Shown here: positions 51,087-63,649 of the stretch, piece by piece
How the letters are laid out: the number at the start of each line of letters is the position of its first letter
Numbering within the stretch: position 1 is the first letter of the stretch
Origin: Trogon surrucura
Lineage: Eukaryota > Chordata > Aves > Trogoniformes > Trogonidae
Length of the DNA: 64,000 nucleotides
NCBI GenBank assembly: GCA_020746105.1
Contig: CM036658.1
Span: 33,907,004-33,971,003, forward strand
Reading direction: 5' to 3'
The notes under the pieces: generated by a model
What the model was told of the DNA's origin: nothing
Seen by the model: the letters and a program-made list of their open reading frames with translations, nothing else
Database searches by the model: none
Position numbers and translations under genes: made by a program

Positions 51087-54000
51087 CAAAGATGTTTTCA
51101 AAGATGTATCATGCGTGCTTTAATATCATAGGTGGGGATTTCATAGATAGGGATTTCATATTCACTGATTACTTCTGTTTCTCTGTCTTTCAATCACATC
51201 ATCTAAACCCAATCATTTCCTGATTGAGAGGATGCCTCCTTAGTATCAAAAAAAGATCCCTCCCTGCTGGGCACATTCCTAAGACTAGCCAGAGTCCTGC
51301 TAACTCCTGTTGAAAGGTTCTCAGTGGTACAGCTTATGGACCGCAGTACCATTCTGCATGAATTAGAGAGACACAATCTGCATCCACACAAACAGTATCC
51401 TATTAAAAATACTAACAGGCTTAATATATGCATACTAGCAAGCAAGAAGCCTATTACCTTCCACTAGTAATCGTCCTTCCTTTTTCCATTTCCTTGTATA
51501 GTGTCAACTTTTTAGATCACATCTGTCCTCAACTGCAGGCTCTTCAGGATGGGTTCTTTCCTTTACCTGTTCATTTAACTGACAGTAATAAAATAATGCA
51601 GAACTAGTGACAAAACCAGAGGTGGAGCTTCTTGTCACCACATTTCACACAGCTAAGCACTGCGTGGGAGTAGATTTTGGCAGGCCAAAGCAAAAAACAA
51701 GTCAGTTTGTCTTTGTCTAGCATTGTGATAAATCTTCCAGCCATGTAAAAGTGCCATCTCAAGACACAGGATCTCAAGATAATTCTGCGGATGTGAAAAT
51801 TAGGTGAAAGGTGAGTATACAGCATAAATCACTGGGAGCTGAGTCAGCAACACAAAGAGTTTTGTAATACAAAAAATTTTTCTCTCTTCCAAACAGATCC
51901 TACTGTGTGAATAGTTTAGTATATAATACTCTGACTGAGAAAAACCTGAGCCAAGGCTTGCTTTCCTATTAAGCGTATGTGCCCAGTGCAGCATAATGGT
52001 ACCCTAGTTTGCACTGATACCTCGTAACTACCATAGCAAGTATCAGTCACAGTGAGGATGAGGATATTCGTTTTAGAAAAAAAAAAAAGGCAAATGGCTT
52101 GATTAATGTAGGACTGGACAAAACACAATGAAATACCATATGAAGAACAGGGAATGGAGTAGCTGACTTAATTTTAAGGGTCATTTTTATCTTTGACTTC
52201 TATGATTTTACTGTCAGTTTTACCCACAGGAAATGACTGTCATACTCCAGGAAGAGTTTGCTGATTTGATTTTTCCCAGAAGAAATAAAGACTCTGTGTT
52301 CCCTGGCCAAAATTTTACTTTTCTGCCTGTAAATAAATTTTAGTTAGGAAAAAAAATTAAAAAAAAATAAAAAGAGAGCACGTAGCAGTGTATAGTAAGT
52401 TAACATATAAAGTACACTTAGATAAGCTAACATAGGTAAATCAATATAAAGGGGAGAGCGTAACTGTGTCAGAGGGTGTCTAAATCTTGAAGACAACATG
52501 GCTGTCACAAATTTCAAGTAACTTTAGAGCTGTGAGCTGCTTATTTGCTTCTGGATGCTTGCCAAAAATCCTTTTTTGTCTTAACCTTACCCCTGTAGCT
52601 TTTAGGAAAGTGTTGAACACCCCAAAAGACATTTTGCATAATATATAGTCTAAGGGTGTACCAATCCACCCAAAAGAACAGAAAGAGCCTGTCGTCTCAC
52701 TTTAATACCCACCTTCTTACAGGACAAGCTTTAAGAAAAAAAGATCAAAACTTTTTGCTTCAAATAAAAGTTGAACAGTTGATTATTATAGTGCAATGAA
52801 TTTAAACTGAAAGAAAAATAAACAAAATACTTTTTGAAACTCTGTTTGAAACTGTGGCACTGCCCATTAATCTCAGTTCATGACACAAGGAAATTTCTTT
52901 GGCTGAGTCTGGTGTTAATGAATAACTAAGGGATTCTTTCACATCTGAGGGTCTCTGCTAAAAAGAACACCACAGGCTCCAAATACTGCATTATAAAATG
53001 AGACACAGGCATGAGGTGCAGCTTACTGAATACAGATTGAACTTTTTTTCATTTTCCTTTCAATCAAAGCATCAAAGATCTGTTCTTTCTTCTCTAATTT
53101 ATATTAAATAAACTCATAAGGAGTGTGAACATACCAGAAACATCTTTACATGGTGTTTTTCCTTGCTTCTCTCTGTTTAATTTATGAAAATACCAAAAAA
53201 AATAGCACTATTAGCTTTGCTTGTCTGTATAGAAATTTGATTTTTATGCTTTTGCTATTCAAGAGTTCTCTCCAATAGTAATTCTTTGCCCTTGTCACCC
53301 TGCTGAGCAGATGGAAGGGAGAGCTGACTGGACTGAAACTTCAGCTAGACTTCTTAGGCCACACAACACACATGAGGAAAAGCTTCCCTTAATGTTCCGA
53401 AGTCATACAAAAGCTATGACCAGTGTCATCTTAGTTACATGGGAATTCCGACAATCTTGAAACTTCTGACAGATCCTGTGAGTGAGACAGCAAGAGCATG
53501 ACATGACATATCAACATTGCAGAAAACAAACATGACAAAGAGCCTTGTAAGTATGCATCTACCCTTCCTGCAATACTGATGGAACACACAATTACGCTCT
53601 GGAGGTGTAATGTAATCTGTGCTCGCAAAGCACTTGCATGACTGTATCACTTACGCCTGTTCATTATAAATCATGCACTGTAAGAAGCTTTCTCATTCAA
53701 ATAACTTACTAATTTTGTAATTTGCTGTTGCTGCATGGCATTCCAGGGAAAGCAAACACGTCTCTTGAAAATGGATGGATGGAAAATAAATGTCAGAATG
53801 GGATTATCTGGTATGCTATGAGAGTCCAGCCTTTCTGGTTTCAAGATTAGGAAAAGGGTGTTTGATTTTTAACCTTATTCCTTTATGGACTTGTCTTTTT
53901 AGGCCTTCTTAGGGAAAAAAGGTGGTACTGTAAGTTGTTGTGGACTAAGGTGGTCCAAGACAAGAGTTAGGAGTATTAGCAGGAGTTACAGATGGAGGGT

Positions 54001-55720
54001 GCAGACAGCTTGGCATGGACATGTCCTGAGCTCTGGGAAGTTCTGATCCTGATCATTATGCCAATGCTTCTGTATAGACAGAATAACTGAGCTTGCCTAA
54101 GGGCCACCACGGCTACTGCAAAGCCTTGAAACATTTAATTGCAGAGCTCTACTTACGATAGCTCTATAAAAGTCACATCTTGCAGGGCTTATTCTCTAAG
54201 GGCCCTTCCCTATACCAGATATCACAGTTCCTGAGTGCACTCCAAATACCCATTAGTGTGTAATCTGATGTATTAAGTCCTAGCCTTGCAAAAAGCTGCA
54301 TTTGTTTTGGAATATAATGTCCAAGAAGCTGTCAACACCTTATCATTCCTGGAAGTGCTTAGTGTACATTTAAGCTTATACAAAAGGGAATTCACCACCA
54401 GCTGTTACTCCTTGTGAGACCATGATGTCGTCCCTCCTTGCTTGTTGCCCACTGTAGTATGGACTGGGACACTTACTCCATATACAAAGGATTTCACATG
54501 ACAGTTTCTCACTTCCTCAGACTCTCAGCTACGAACAAGTGATCCCAGAGAAGATCAGGTCTGAAGTCTGCACTGACCACAGTGAGGTCTTTTGAATACC
54601 ATTTCTAGCCAGATGGATACCACTTGATGTGGTCATGCAACTGAAGAAGGCTCTCAGTCCACAACCTTCACTCAAGTTTCAAAGCTTATGCCCAGTCTTC
54701 TCCTATCTCTGTCAAAGAGCATCAGTGTTTCCAAACTTCTTTTTTTTTTTCTTTTTAAGTGAATTTTCAGGACATAATATTCTCCTGAGCCAACTGCTTC
54801 CCTCATTTCCTTGCATATTTGCTGTATTTGTTCAAGGCCGCCCATTCTAATGATCACAGAGTGCTGGTGACTCCTTTGGCAAAGGGACAGAACGTTCTTG
54901 TTCTGTGTTTTTTTCTCATTATTGTCTGAATGGCTGGACAGCCAAAACCAGGTCATCCTTCCAGCAGAGACGGGATTAAACAATATTCATGCTCTTCCAT
55001 TTTTCAGTCACTCCTAGCCACAGTAGAAACTTCTGAGATGATATCTGAACTAGAGTCTCAAGAAGCTGGCAGTTACCTGTCTTCCAAGTCTTAAGAGCTG
55101 AGTGATGTTATTACCTGTCAAACCCAGCACACTGCAGAATGTCAACCACTTGGCTTCATTTCAGCTCAGACCAGAAGATGTTGAGTCTGATTGTGATAAG
55201 GAAGCATCCACAGAAACTGCCAAAGACCCCTGACAGTCCTATCTATCACTAGAAATTGCTCAACTGTAATTAAAAGAGCTCCTAAGTTGAAATGCTGTCT
55301 AGATACACCTGTGCTTCTTTTCTCCCTAACGACAGAAATAGCTTCTTCTAGTTTCTGCATAGAAAAAATTACTCTCACTTTTCTATAATTTACTGCATAT
55401 CTATCATTCAAGCCACTTAGAGCAGGCTATAAGAAGGTATTCTCCCCTTTCAGAAGACTTATGAAAACTTCATCTCATGAGGTACAGTGCTTCCTACCAC
55501 TGTCAGCATCTCCTTGTTTCTATTACAGTTCTTCGTTTTATGACCAAAAATGTTTATTTAGAAAAGATGTCCATACGTAAGCCTCACAAGTAAAAAAGCA
55601 TATGTAAAGCAAACAAGTAGATTTATATTAACCTTTTATATTAGCAGCAATAGTTGATAACTCACATGATCTTCATAGGTTTGCCTTCGCATCCTTTTTG
55701 CTACTGCAGTCTACAAATGG
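51087..55720. other. Intergenic DNA, nothing recognised
   Basis: AT-rich with short chance ORFs, an A-run near 52080 and a T-run near 54740-54757. No gene, RNA or transposon recognised. Confidence 0.5.
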
Positions 55721-56099
55721 AGTTTTTTAGCCTAGAGAAGAGGAGATTGAGGAGAGACCTCACTGCTCTCTCTACCAGAAGCGAGGTTGTAGAGAGGTGG
55801 GCGTTGGTCTGTTCTCTCTAGTGGAGAGTGACAGGACAAGGGGAAATGGATTTAAATTGCACCAGGGGAGGTTCAGGTTAGATACTAGGAAGAATTTCTA
55901 TACTGAGAGGGTTGTCAGCCATTGGAACAGGCTGCCCAGGGAGGTGGTTGAGTCACCGTCCCTGGAGGTGTTTAAGAGACAGGTGGATGTTGTGTTGGGG
56001 GGAATCATTTAGTAGGTTGATAGGGCTGGGACAAAGGCTGGACTCGATGACCTTCTAGGTCTCTTCCAGCTGATACAACTCTATGATTCTATGATTCTA
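55721..56099 (+). mobile_element. CR1 LINE 3' end, plus strand
   Basis: A clean 71-codon stretch at 55797-56012 reads [60 protein letters not shown] and ends VVLGGII-stop, the usual CR1 ORF2 C-terminus. The 3'UTR ends with two 'tatgattc' tail units at 56099. This is one of the better-preserved copies here. Confidence 0.92.
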
Positions 56100-57136
56100 A
56101 ATACATCACAAATTATTTGACTTAACAAATTACCTTCTCAGCTGCATTATTCAAAACCTGTTGTTTTGCCATTTGTGAAACAAACTCAGCCACATCAGCG
56201 ATTAATATTGTGGCGAGTGTTGAAGCACTTAGTTTCTACATACCCAGCTCCCAAGATGCCTGATGCTGGCTGTTTAAGATGGCTGCCCAAGGTGGTAGAG
56301 CAGTTTTATCCAGATATAGACCTATCCTGAAGGAACTATTCAAGCTATTTACAAATATCCACTGAAGCCAAGAGAACAAAAAGTTGCAGCTAAACAGTAA
56401 CCACAGGTCAGTATTATGAATAGCCTGTTAACTTTTCTATTAAGAAGTTTATTAATATCTAACGTTTCACAACTCTGGATGTGTAGAAGAAAAACAAATG
56501 TAAATGCCTCAGATCAGTTATCAAATGAGCTCACAGAAAGTAGCAACCACTACAATAGTTATTGAGTGCAGGAAAGGAATGAATGAATGACCAAGTCTTA
56601 GTTGCTGCAATAGCCACACCAAGACCGGAAAAAGTGTCTGCATTAAAGAGAACCTGAAAAAGTGTCTGTATTAAAGAGAACCTAAAAAAGTGTCTGCATT
56701 AAAGAGTACACAGACTGCATTAACTATGACTTGATAATGCATGAATACATTGTGTTCATCTTCTTCCTTCTGCAGTTTTCTCTTTCGTTGCCTCCAGCTA
56801 GATGTAGTATCTTCTTTCAGACAATTCCATTTAGATTTGGTATGTCCCTAAGGACACTGAAGATGTGTCTTCCCTGAGTTTGAACCTCTGTATTTCACAG
56901 TATTGTAATCTTATTATAAGTTGCAAATTTTATAAACCCAGAAAATAGAGTTCTTGCTTTGCTCCTGTGGCCTTGGCTACATGACCTAGTTAGCTCTTGC
57001 TAAACACGCACGGCATAGTGTTCCTGGCACCTCTTCAGCCGCTCTGCTGTTAGCATGTAGCCCCCTTTCACTTTTCCACCCTTCACCTTTCCACTGGTCC
57101 TATTGGAGCTTGAGTGAAGGACGTTCTGTCTTTCAG
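56100..57136. other. Intergenic DNA with one small tandem repeat
   Basis: AT-rich. Holds the 28-bp tandem repeat at 56628-56706 and a short (GAAT)n near 56577-56590; otherwise nothing recognised. Confidence 0.5.
56628..56706. repeat. 28-bp tandem repeat, about 2.8 copies
   Basis: Unit 'gaaaaagtgtctgcattaaa' plus 'gagaacct'. Copies start at 56628, 56656 and 56684; they differ by one or two bases and the third is cut short at 56706. Confidence 0.92.
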
Positions 57137-57219
57137 CTGTGGATGGCCCTTCCCTGGAAGGGTTCAAGGCCAAGTTGAATGGGGCTTTAAGAACCTGGAT
57201 TAGTGTGAGGTGTCCCTGG
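57137..57219 (+). mobile_element. CR1 3' remnant, plus strand
   Basis: 'gatggcccttccctggaagg' and 'gttcaaggccaagttgaatg' match the CR1 'SLEGFKARLDG' region and the start of the 3'UTR ('ggggctttaagaacctgg'). Lacks the terminal tail. Confidence 0.7.
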
Positions 57220-57744
57220 AATTAAACAATGTATGTGATTTCCCTGTGATTAAGACCATATAATGACCACTGGAAAGTCCAGTGTTTGGTAACCTTCTTA
57301 CGCGTGCAGCACAGAAGGGGCAAGTAATTGCTGTTCAGCTAATTTGTCTTCAAATTTAGAGTCACATTGCCAAAACAAAGTGTCCCTGGCATTACTTGAT
57401 TCATCAGGTATTGCTGCAGTTGTCCCAGACAAGCAAATGAAAAGGTATCCTTGGCTTCTTACTTTTTCTTCTTGATCTATATAGCTATGGCAGAACAAGG
57501 AGATTTTTTCCCCCACAGAAGAATGCTAGTCTTTTGTTCTTAGTGGCCATACTCCTGCCTGAAGTGAATAAAATGTCTGAAGTAAGCAGATAGTAGAAAA
57601 CAACATTGACTACACTGCATCTTTTTTAAGGCACTGAAAAAATAGAAGGTGTTGATATGCTTCAGATACTTAAATGAAAGGTATCATAGTTAAGACTAAC
57701 CCCTAACATGCTAGAAATTTCTGTGTCCGTGACAAACAAAGAAA
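57220..57744. other. Intergenic DNA, nothing recognised
   Basis: About 525 bp of AT-rich unique sequence. Confidence 0.5.
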
Positions 57745-57903
57745 TCGGAGGGCTGGAGCACCTCCGCTGTGAGGATAGTCTGGGAGTTTTGGGGTTGTTC
57801 AGCCTGGAGCAGAAAAGCCTCTGGGGGGAACTTACAGGGGCTTTCCACTACCTGAGGGGGGCCTACAAGAAGGATAGGGACAAACTTTTTAGCAGGGCCT
57901 GCT
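57745..57903 (+). mobile_element. CR1 LINE, plus strand, 5' piece of a split copy
   Basis: Frame GLEHLRCEDSLGVLGLFSLE then LWGELTGAFHYLRGAYKKDR, ending KLFSRAC, is the CR1 ORF2 C-terminal region. It breaks off at about 57903 and resumes at 58527 with RANDFKLKERQFRLDIRKK, so the two pieces were one element. Confidence 0.85.
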
Positions 57904-58526
57904 GGAAAGGACCTTAGAGATCATCTAATCCAACCTCCCTGCCATGGGCAGGGACATATCTCAACTAGGCCAGGTTACTCAAGGCCTCATCCAACCTGGC
58001 CTTGAACATCTCCAGGGAGGGAGTACACACAACTTCTCTGGACTATCTATTCCAGAGTCTTGCCACTCTCATACTGAAGAAATTCTTCCTAAGATCCAGT
58101 CTAAATCTATGCTCCTTCAGTTTAAATCCATTTCCCCTTGTCCTATCACCGGACACTCTTGTCAAAAGTCCCTCTCCAGCCTTCCTGTAGGTTCCCTTCA
58201 GGTGTTGGAAGGCAGTTATAAAGTCCCCCCAGAGTCTTCTCTTTTCAAGACTGAACAATCCCAGCTCCTGCAGCCTGTCCTCGTAGCAGAGGTGCTCCAG
58301 CCCCTGGATCATCTTTGGGGCCCTCCTCTGAACTCATTCCAACAGATCTATGTCCCTCTTATGGTGGGGACACCAGAACTGGATGCAGTATTCAAGGTGG
58401 GGTCTCACAAGGGCAGAGTAAAGGGGGAGAATCGCCTCTCTTGACCTGCTGGCCACACTCCTCTTGATACTTCCCAGGATACAGTTGGCCTTTCAGGCTG
58501 CATGAGCACCCTGCTGGCTCATGTAG
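57904..58526 (-). mobile_element. CR1 LINE, minus strand, inside a plus-strand CR1
   Basis: Begins at 'ctggaaaggaccttagagat' and lacks the terminal octamer tail and the roughly 25 bp next to it. The minus-strand frame at 58312-58043 reads [40 protein letters not shown] and [19 protein letters not shown]. Ends near 58526 at the 'ctgctggctcatgtagag' region, a 5' truncation. Related to 50318-51086. Confidence 0.88.
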
Positions 58527-58800
58527 AGACAAGGGCTAATGATTTTAAATTAAAAGAGCGTCAATTCAGACTAGATATAAGGAAGAAATCTTTTACAATG
58601 AGGGCGGTGAAACACTGGAAGAGATTCCCCATAGAGGTGGCAAAAGCCACCTGTCAACATTCCTGGAAACATTTGAGGTCAGGCTTGATGGGGCTCTGAG
58701 CAACATGATCTACTTACAGATGGCCCTGCTCACTGCAAGGGGTTGGACTAGATGGCCTCTCAAGGTTCTTGCCAACCCTTCCCAACCTGCAAATGGAAAT
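58527..58800 (+). mobile_element. CR1 LINE, plus strand, 3' piece of a split copy
   Basis: Continues the element from 57745-57903: RANDFKLKERQFRLDIRKKS, then FTMRAVKHWKRFPIEVAKAT and LRSGLMGL-stop. It is followed by CR1 3'UTR text ('ggttggactagatggcctct'). The last tail units are degraded. Confidence 0.85.
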
Positions 58801-61800
58801 AATTGCCATTGTAATTGCTCTCCTAGCAATGAATTCTTCAGCCTGGCTAGGATTCTGACTGACTGAAAATTTGCTTTCTATCAGATCTCCAAATTGTACA
58901 GAAGGGGAAAATCAGCAAAAAGACTCTCTGTATTAGTCATAGTGTATCATAACACACACACAGTTTTATGGCAACTGATGCTTTGGCTAGAATACGACTG
59001 TGAGACTTTCAGATTTTAAAATTAAACTTGTGCACTTAAAAAGAAAATAGTATTACATTGATTCTTTGTAAACTGCTGGTTTGAAACTTTTCTATTTTCC
59101 ACAGTTTTTGAACAGGATGATTAGAAGAGAAGTGCTATGGTGAAAATCCTCTCTCAAATATGAAAGCTAAAACCCTAAAATTTATAACAAGAAGGTTGCC
59201 AATGCTTGCATTACTTGCCTGAGATGCTGAGGCTTCTGCAGCATCTCCAGGGTAGGAACGCTCCTGGTTTGGGTGCCTGTGGAGTCGCAAGGGAAAACAA
59301 TCCTGTTAATTAACACTAAACTCTTTCCTAAGACTATATGCATCCTATCACTCAATGTCTTCCTTTTCTAAGGTTTATAATACCCTTGCAAGCTGTCACA
59401 TAAAGAACTATGCCCATGCCAACTCCATACATCTGAAGAGAAACCAGTGGCCCATGAGCCATCATGAGAAAACTGCAAAATAATCACAATTTTCACAATG
59501 ATGTCTTTACGGTAATAACATACACTTCAGAATTGCCCTTCGGTTCTAAGATTAAAATACATTCGGTAAGTACTATATGTATATGGCAGGAGAATGAAAT
59601 TAAACTTAGACAGAAGCATATGCGGTGATGGCGAAGTGTAAAAATACGTATCACAGATAAAATATCTCAAAAGATAATAGATGCATTAAAAGCCTAAGAA
59701 ATAGAAATTAGTCTCTGCCCTGGGAGAGGCATCACCAAAGCTGCTGCTGATGTCTTCTTTAGTGTTTCACTAGTTAGACTAGTGAACAAACTGAAACATT
59801 TCATCAATAGCTATCCTTGTTTGCAATATTTAATCTTCTCCTCCTGCATGGTTTCACTGAGAAACACTGAAACAAATCCAGTGTGGTTTTCACAGAAACC
59901 ACACTCAAAGACTAAAATGACTCTGAGGTAGTGCTTTATGCTTTCTCCCAAGTTTCTACACCTTGCATGCCTGCAGCGTGCTGTAATATACTTCATTATT
60001 GTGCCACAGAAAGTCTTAGTCCAGTTTGGAAAATGAACCGTAATAAAACTCCAGTGTTAAAGAAATCTATAAAATAAAAACTCATCCCTCACCTTGCTAA
60101 AGATTTCGTGTATCTCCAGGGATGTCTGGGGCTAGCAGGTCTTCACAGGGTCACTTGTAAATGGGTCTGCACCACAAAAACGGCCCAGGACTGGAATCAG
60201 CTATTGTCACTCTGGTACCTGCTTTGTTTAGAATAACAGGGGATTTGCAAATGTACTTCAAGAAGCATTCTCAATACTAAGTGGTACTTCTCAATTATTG
60301 TGGGCTTACTTGAGGCATGTGTGACAGAAGAATTCTTCAATCAAAAGAAAATTTATGTAAAAATATTGCATGATACTTCCTTCTCAACAAACATGGTGTG
60401 CAAAAACAATGCAAAAATCTTTAGTGATATATGTGAACAACCACATACCCTACATACATGTTTTTTTCAAATAATATGACATGATAATTTGAAGTATTCA
60501 GGAACTGTTAAAAAAAAATACTCAAGTTTATGATGTTTCTGTGGCAACGTAACAATATAGTTGTCACTTAACTGCCATTTATTTTTTCTTTGGAAGCGAG
60601 TAAATCAAACAGCAAAGAAAATACATAAAAAATCCATTAAAGTATTGCACCTTTATTTCAGTGGCTATGACTAAACTCAATTCGCGTTTTGAGCTCCCTC
60701 TGTTCTGACAGGGGAGCTATTTCTTTAGACTGATAGGAAGATACCTTGCTTGGGAGAAACCTGGAGAGCTGAAGCCCATCTCTTTCAGTTCCTGTGAGAT
60801 TTTTCTGCCTACACTTTGTTCTTGCAGGTGAAAGCCGTTTACCTAGATGTGTGACAATGACAACCCCTAGTGGAACACAATTACATCCACAGAGCCTTTC
60901 ACAAAAGCTCTTCTGCAAGCATTTTGGATTTGCTTTACTTGGATGTGTATTTTTCTACAAGGGTTGGTGACAAATAAATATAACCACAAATTTCTTCATT
61001 TTTCATGCATTCTAACTAGATACATGTTACACACCCTGATTCATGAGGTTGTTTCATTTTATCATTTCTACATTATCAATTATATTTTGGGGTTATTTTT
61101 TTCATGAAATAAAAGGAGTATGAAGTTTTATTAGTTTTCTCTGATTCACAAGTAGAAGAAAAATAATTATTTGGTATTTGCTCTTACATGAGGTAGCATA
61201 ATGCTACTTACTACTAGGTATCTTTCATATCTTTGCTTTTCTCAAGTCTTCGGCAGTCTTGTTTGAAAGTGAAATTTTTGTCTTTCATTGGTGATGTTTT
61301 TTGACAACGTCACACGACGTCCTGCTAATAAGCAGGAATTTTACCTTGATGTCAGAGTTACTATTATTATGATCGTGATGAAATTCAGCAATTATGGTTG
61401 AGATGTTCTGACAAAAGGCAGTGTCTTCATGACTAAAATGATCTAATGCATAATAAGATCACCTCTGATATTACCTGATTTAAAGGACTTACTGTAGGTG
61501 TAAGCAGCATTGCAGAACAAAGGCAAATTTAACAAACCATAACAAATTATAAAATAGAGACTATGACTAGTTCTGGGACAAACGTCACCTCACCAACCCA
61601 TATCTCATCAAACTAGGCATCAGTTTTAGAGGTGCATTATAGTTGATGTAACTAGAGCAGCAGAGACTGTAAAAATCCAAAGACTTCACAGTTCTTGTTT
61701 GCCAGTTAAATTCTCCCAATTTCTTCAGTGAAGCACAATTCTATAACAATGTTTCTCTTGGAATAAGGCAATTCAGTTGTACAAATCTTGGCTCTTTTTG

Positions 61801-63649
61801 TTTGGACAGTAGGTTACAAAGAGCCAAACACTTCTTCATTAGGGAAACGAGACTACTGTCTTGTATAAAACAGACCATCATGTTCAACAGGTTCTCCAGT
61901 AACAATGGATCATTCTTTAAGCCTTTCCATCAAACACGATGAGCCTTGCTAAGTCTAAAATATAAATCATCCAGTACCTACTTAGTAAGATCAACCTTCT
62001 TCATGCCTGTCCTCCCTATTCTTGAGAGGGGAATACCACAAACACACAAACTAACATATAGACACGTGACAACAGATCTTACTATAAGAGAGAAGGAGAA
62101 CCTGGTTGACACAGATTGTGCAGTATTCATTCAAAGGACAGATCATTCTTTGTTTTATCTCTTTTTAACTAAATTGCAAATAAACCTCAAGTCAAAAACA
62201 AAACAAAAAAAACCCCAACAACAAATAAAACCCCATAAAGTATCTATTTGAAAATGTGGCTACAATGCCATGATGTGTCCTCTTCTATTATTAAGTATCT
62301 GTACTTCTGTAAATTAGAAAGCAAGACATGGAAATGAACAAAGTATGATCAGGAGAAAAGAACTGCTAGACAAATAACAAGTCATTTGAAGATGGCATGT
62401 CTGTAAAGTGACATGTCCAGGATCTTCAGAGGTGCTGAAGGCTCTTGAAAACCCATTCCTGATCAACCTCAAAGGGTGCAGGTATCAAGAGACTGCATTG
62501 TTCTGGGTAGACAGAGATTTTTTTTCGTGCTGCAATGACTGCATCAGTTGATATAATCTGAATTCTAGCATTTTTAATGAAAGATGTTTTGATAACAACC
62601 CCTATAGTCATTCACCACCTGGTGCTTACAGATGCATTCCAAACTTTTAGTGCATCTGTAACTTATGTCATGAATTTTTTTTTTTCTGTTAGATAAATCA
62701 ACCACAAACCTTCCTCAAGAGCATGTATTAAATAGAAGGACCACTATAACCGAAACTTCTAAAGCTTAATATTGTAAAAATAAGTCACTAGCACAGAAAG
62801 GACGTCAGCTTTATTTGATGCTGCCCTAATCTCTGACTGCCAGTTACCTCCAAGGCTGACATCTTAAAGTGCAGGAGCAGGCATTTTAACATAAGCTTAT
62901 GACTGTCAGAATTTGTCTTATGTGGCAGCACTGAAACATAGCTAACAGCAGTGGACACTGTCCGGACAACTGCTGAAATAAGCACAAAAAAAAAAGCAAA
63001 AATAATAAATTTCAGAATACCAAAGCACTATTCTTCTAAGATGTGTATTGCGTAGTAGAGGCAGAAATGCAGATTTAATAAATGAGAGAAAAGAAGCCAA
63101 AACCTCTTCCACTTAGCAACTTAACAACCTCATTGTTAAGAAAAACCTCACTGGCTTCAAGAACGCCACTTCAGCATATATGCTGATAGGCTTTTACTTG
63201 TAGTTGGGAAAAACTTTCATCGATCAAGGCAGTCCTACTGAGATACAACTTCAGGATTAGCTGCTGTTGCCAGTATCTTCTTAATGAGAGGCCAAAAGAT
63301 TTGTTATGGTTTTGCATTTAAGTAAAAATACCAGGACTGAGATGTCTTTCCAGAAAAGTCAATTACAAAAGCAGATCACTGTGAAGTCTTCACACCCTTA
63401 GCGGGATAAGACTGCCTCTGCACCCTGAGCTAAAGAGCTGTGAGAGACAGCTCAGGCTATTTCAATCTGAGAGTATTAGCCGTTATCAGCTAAACATACA
63501 TGCTTCATACCAGCAACAGATGACTTCAGCTACAGGATTTAGCTGCAGAAGGAAGATGACGTGGATTTGTTTCTTCTAAAAATCTTAATCGAAGGAGCTT
63601 TTTCCACACAGTTACCTTTAACTCCAGCTGGCTAGATGTAAAGCCATGA
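58801..63649. other. Intergenic DNA, nothing recognised
   Basis: Strongly AT-rich with only short chance ORFs. Poly-A-rich patches near 62190-62220 and 62990. No repeat family or RNA gene recognised. Confidence 0.5.
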
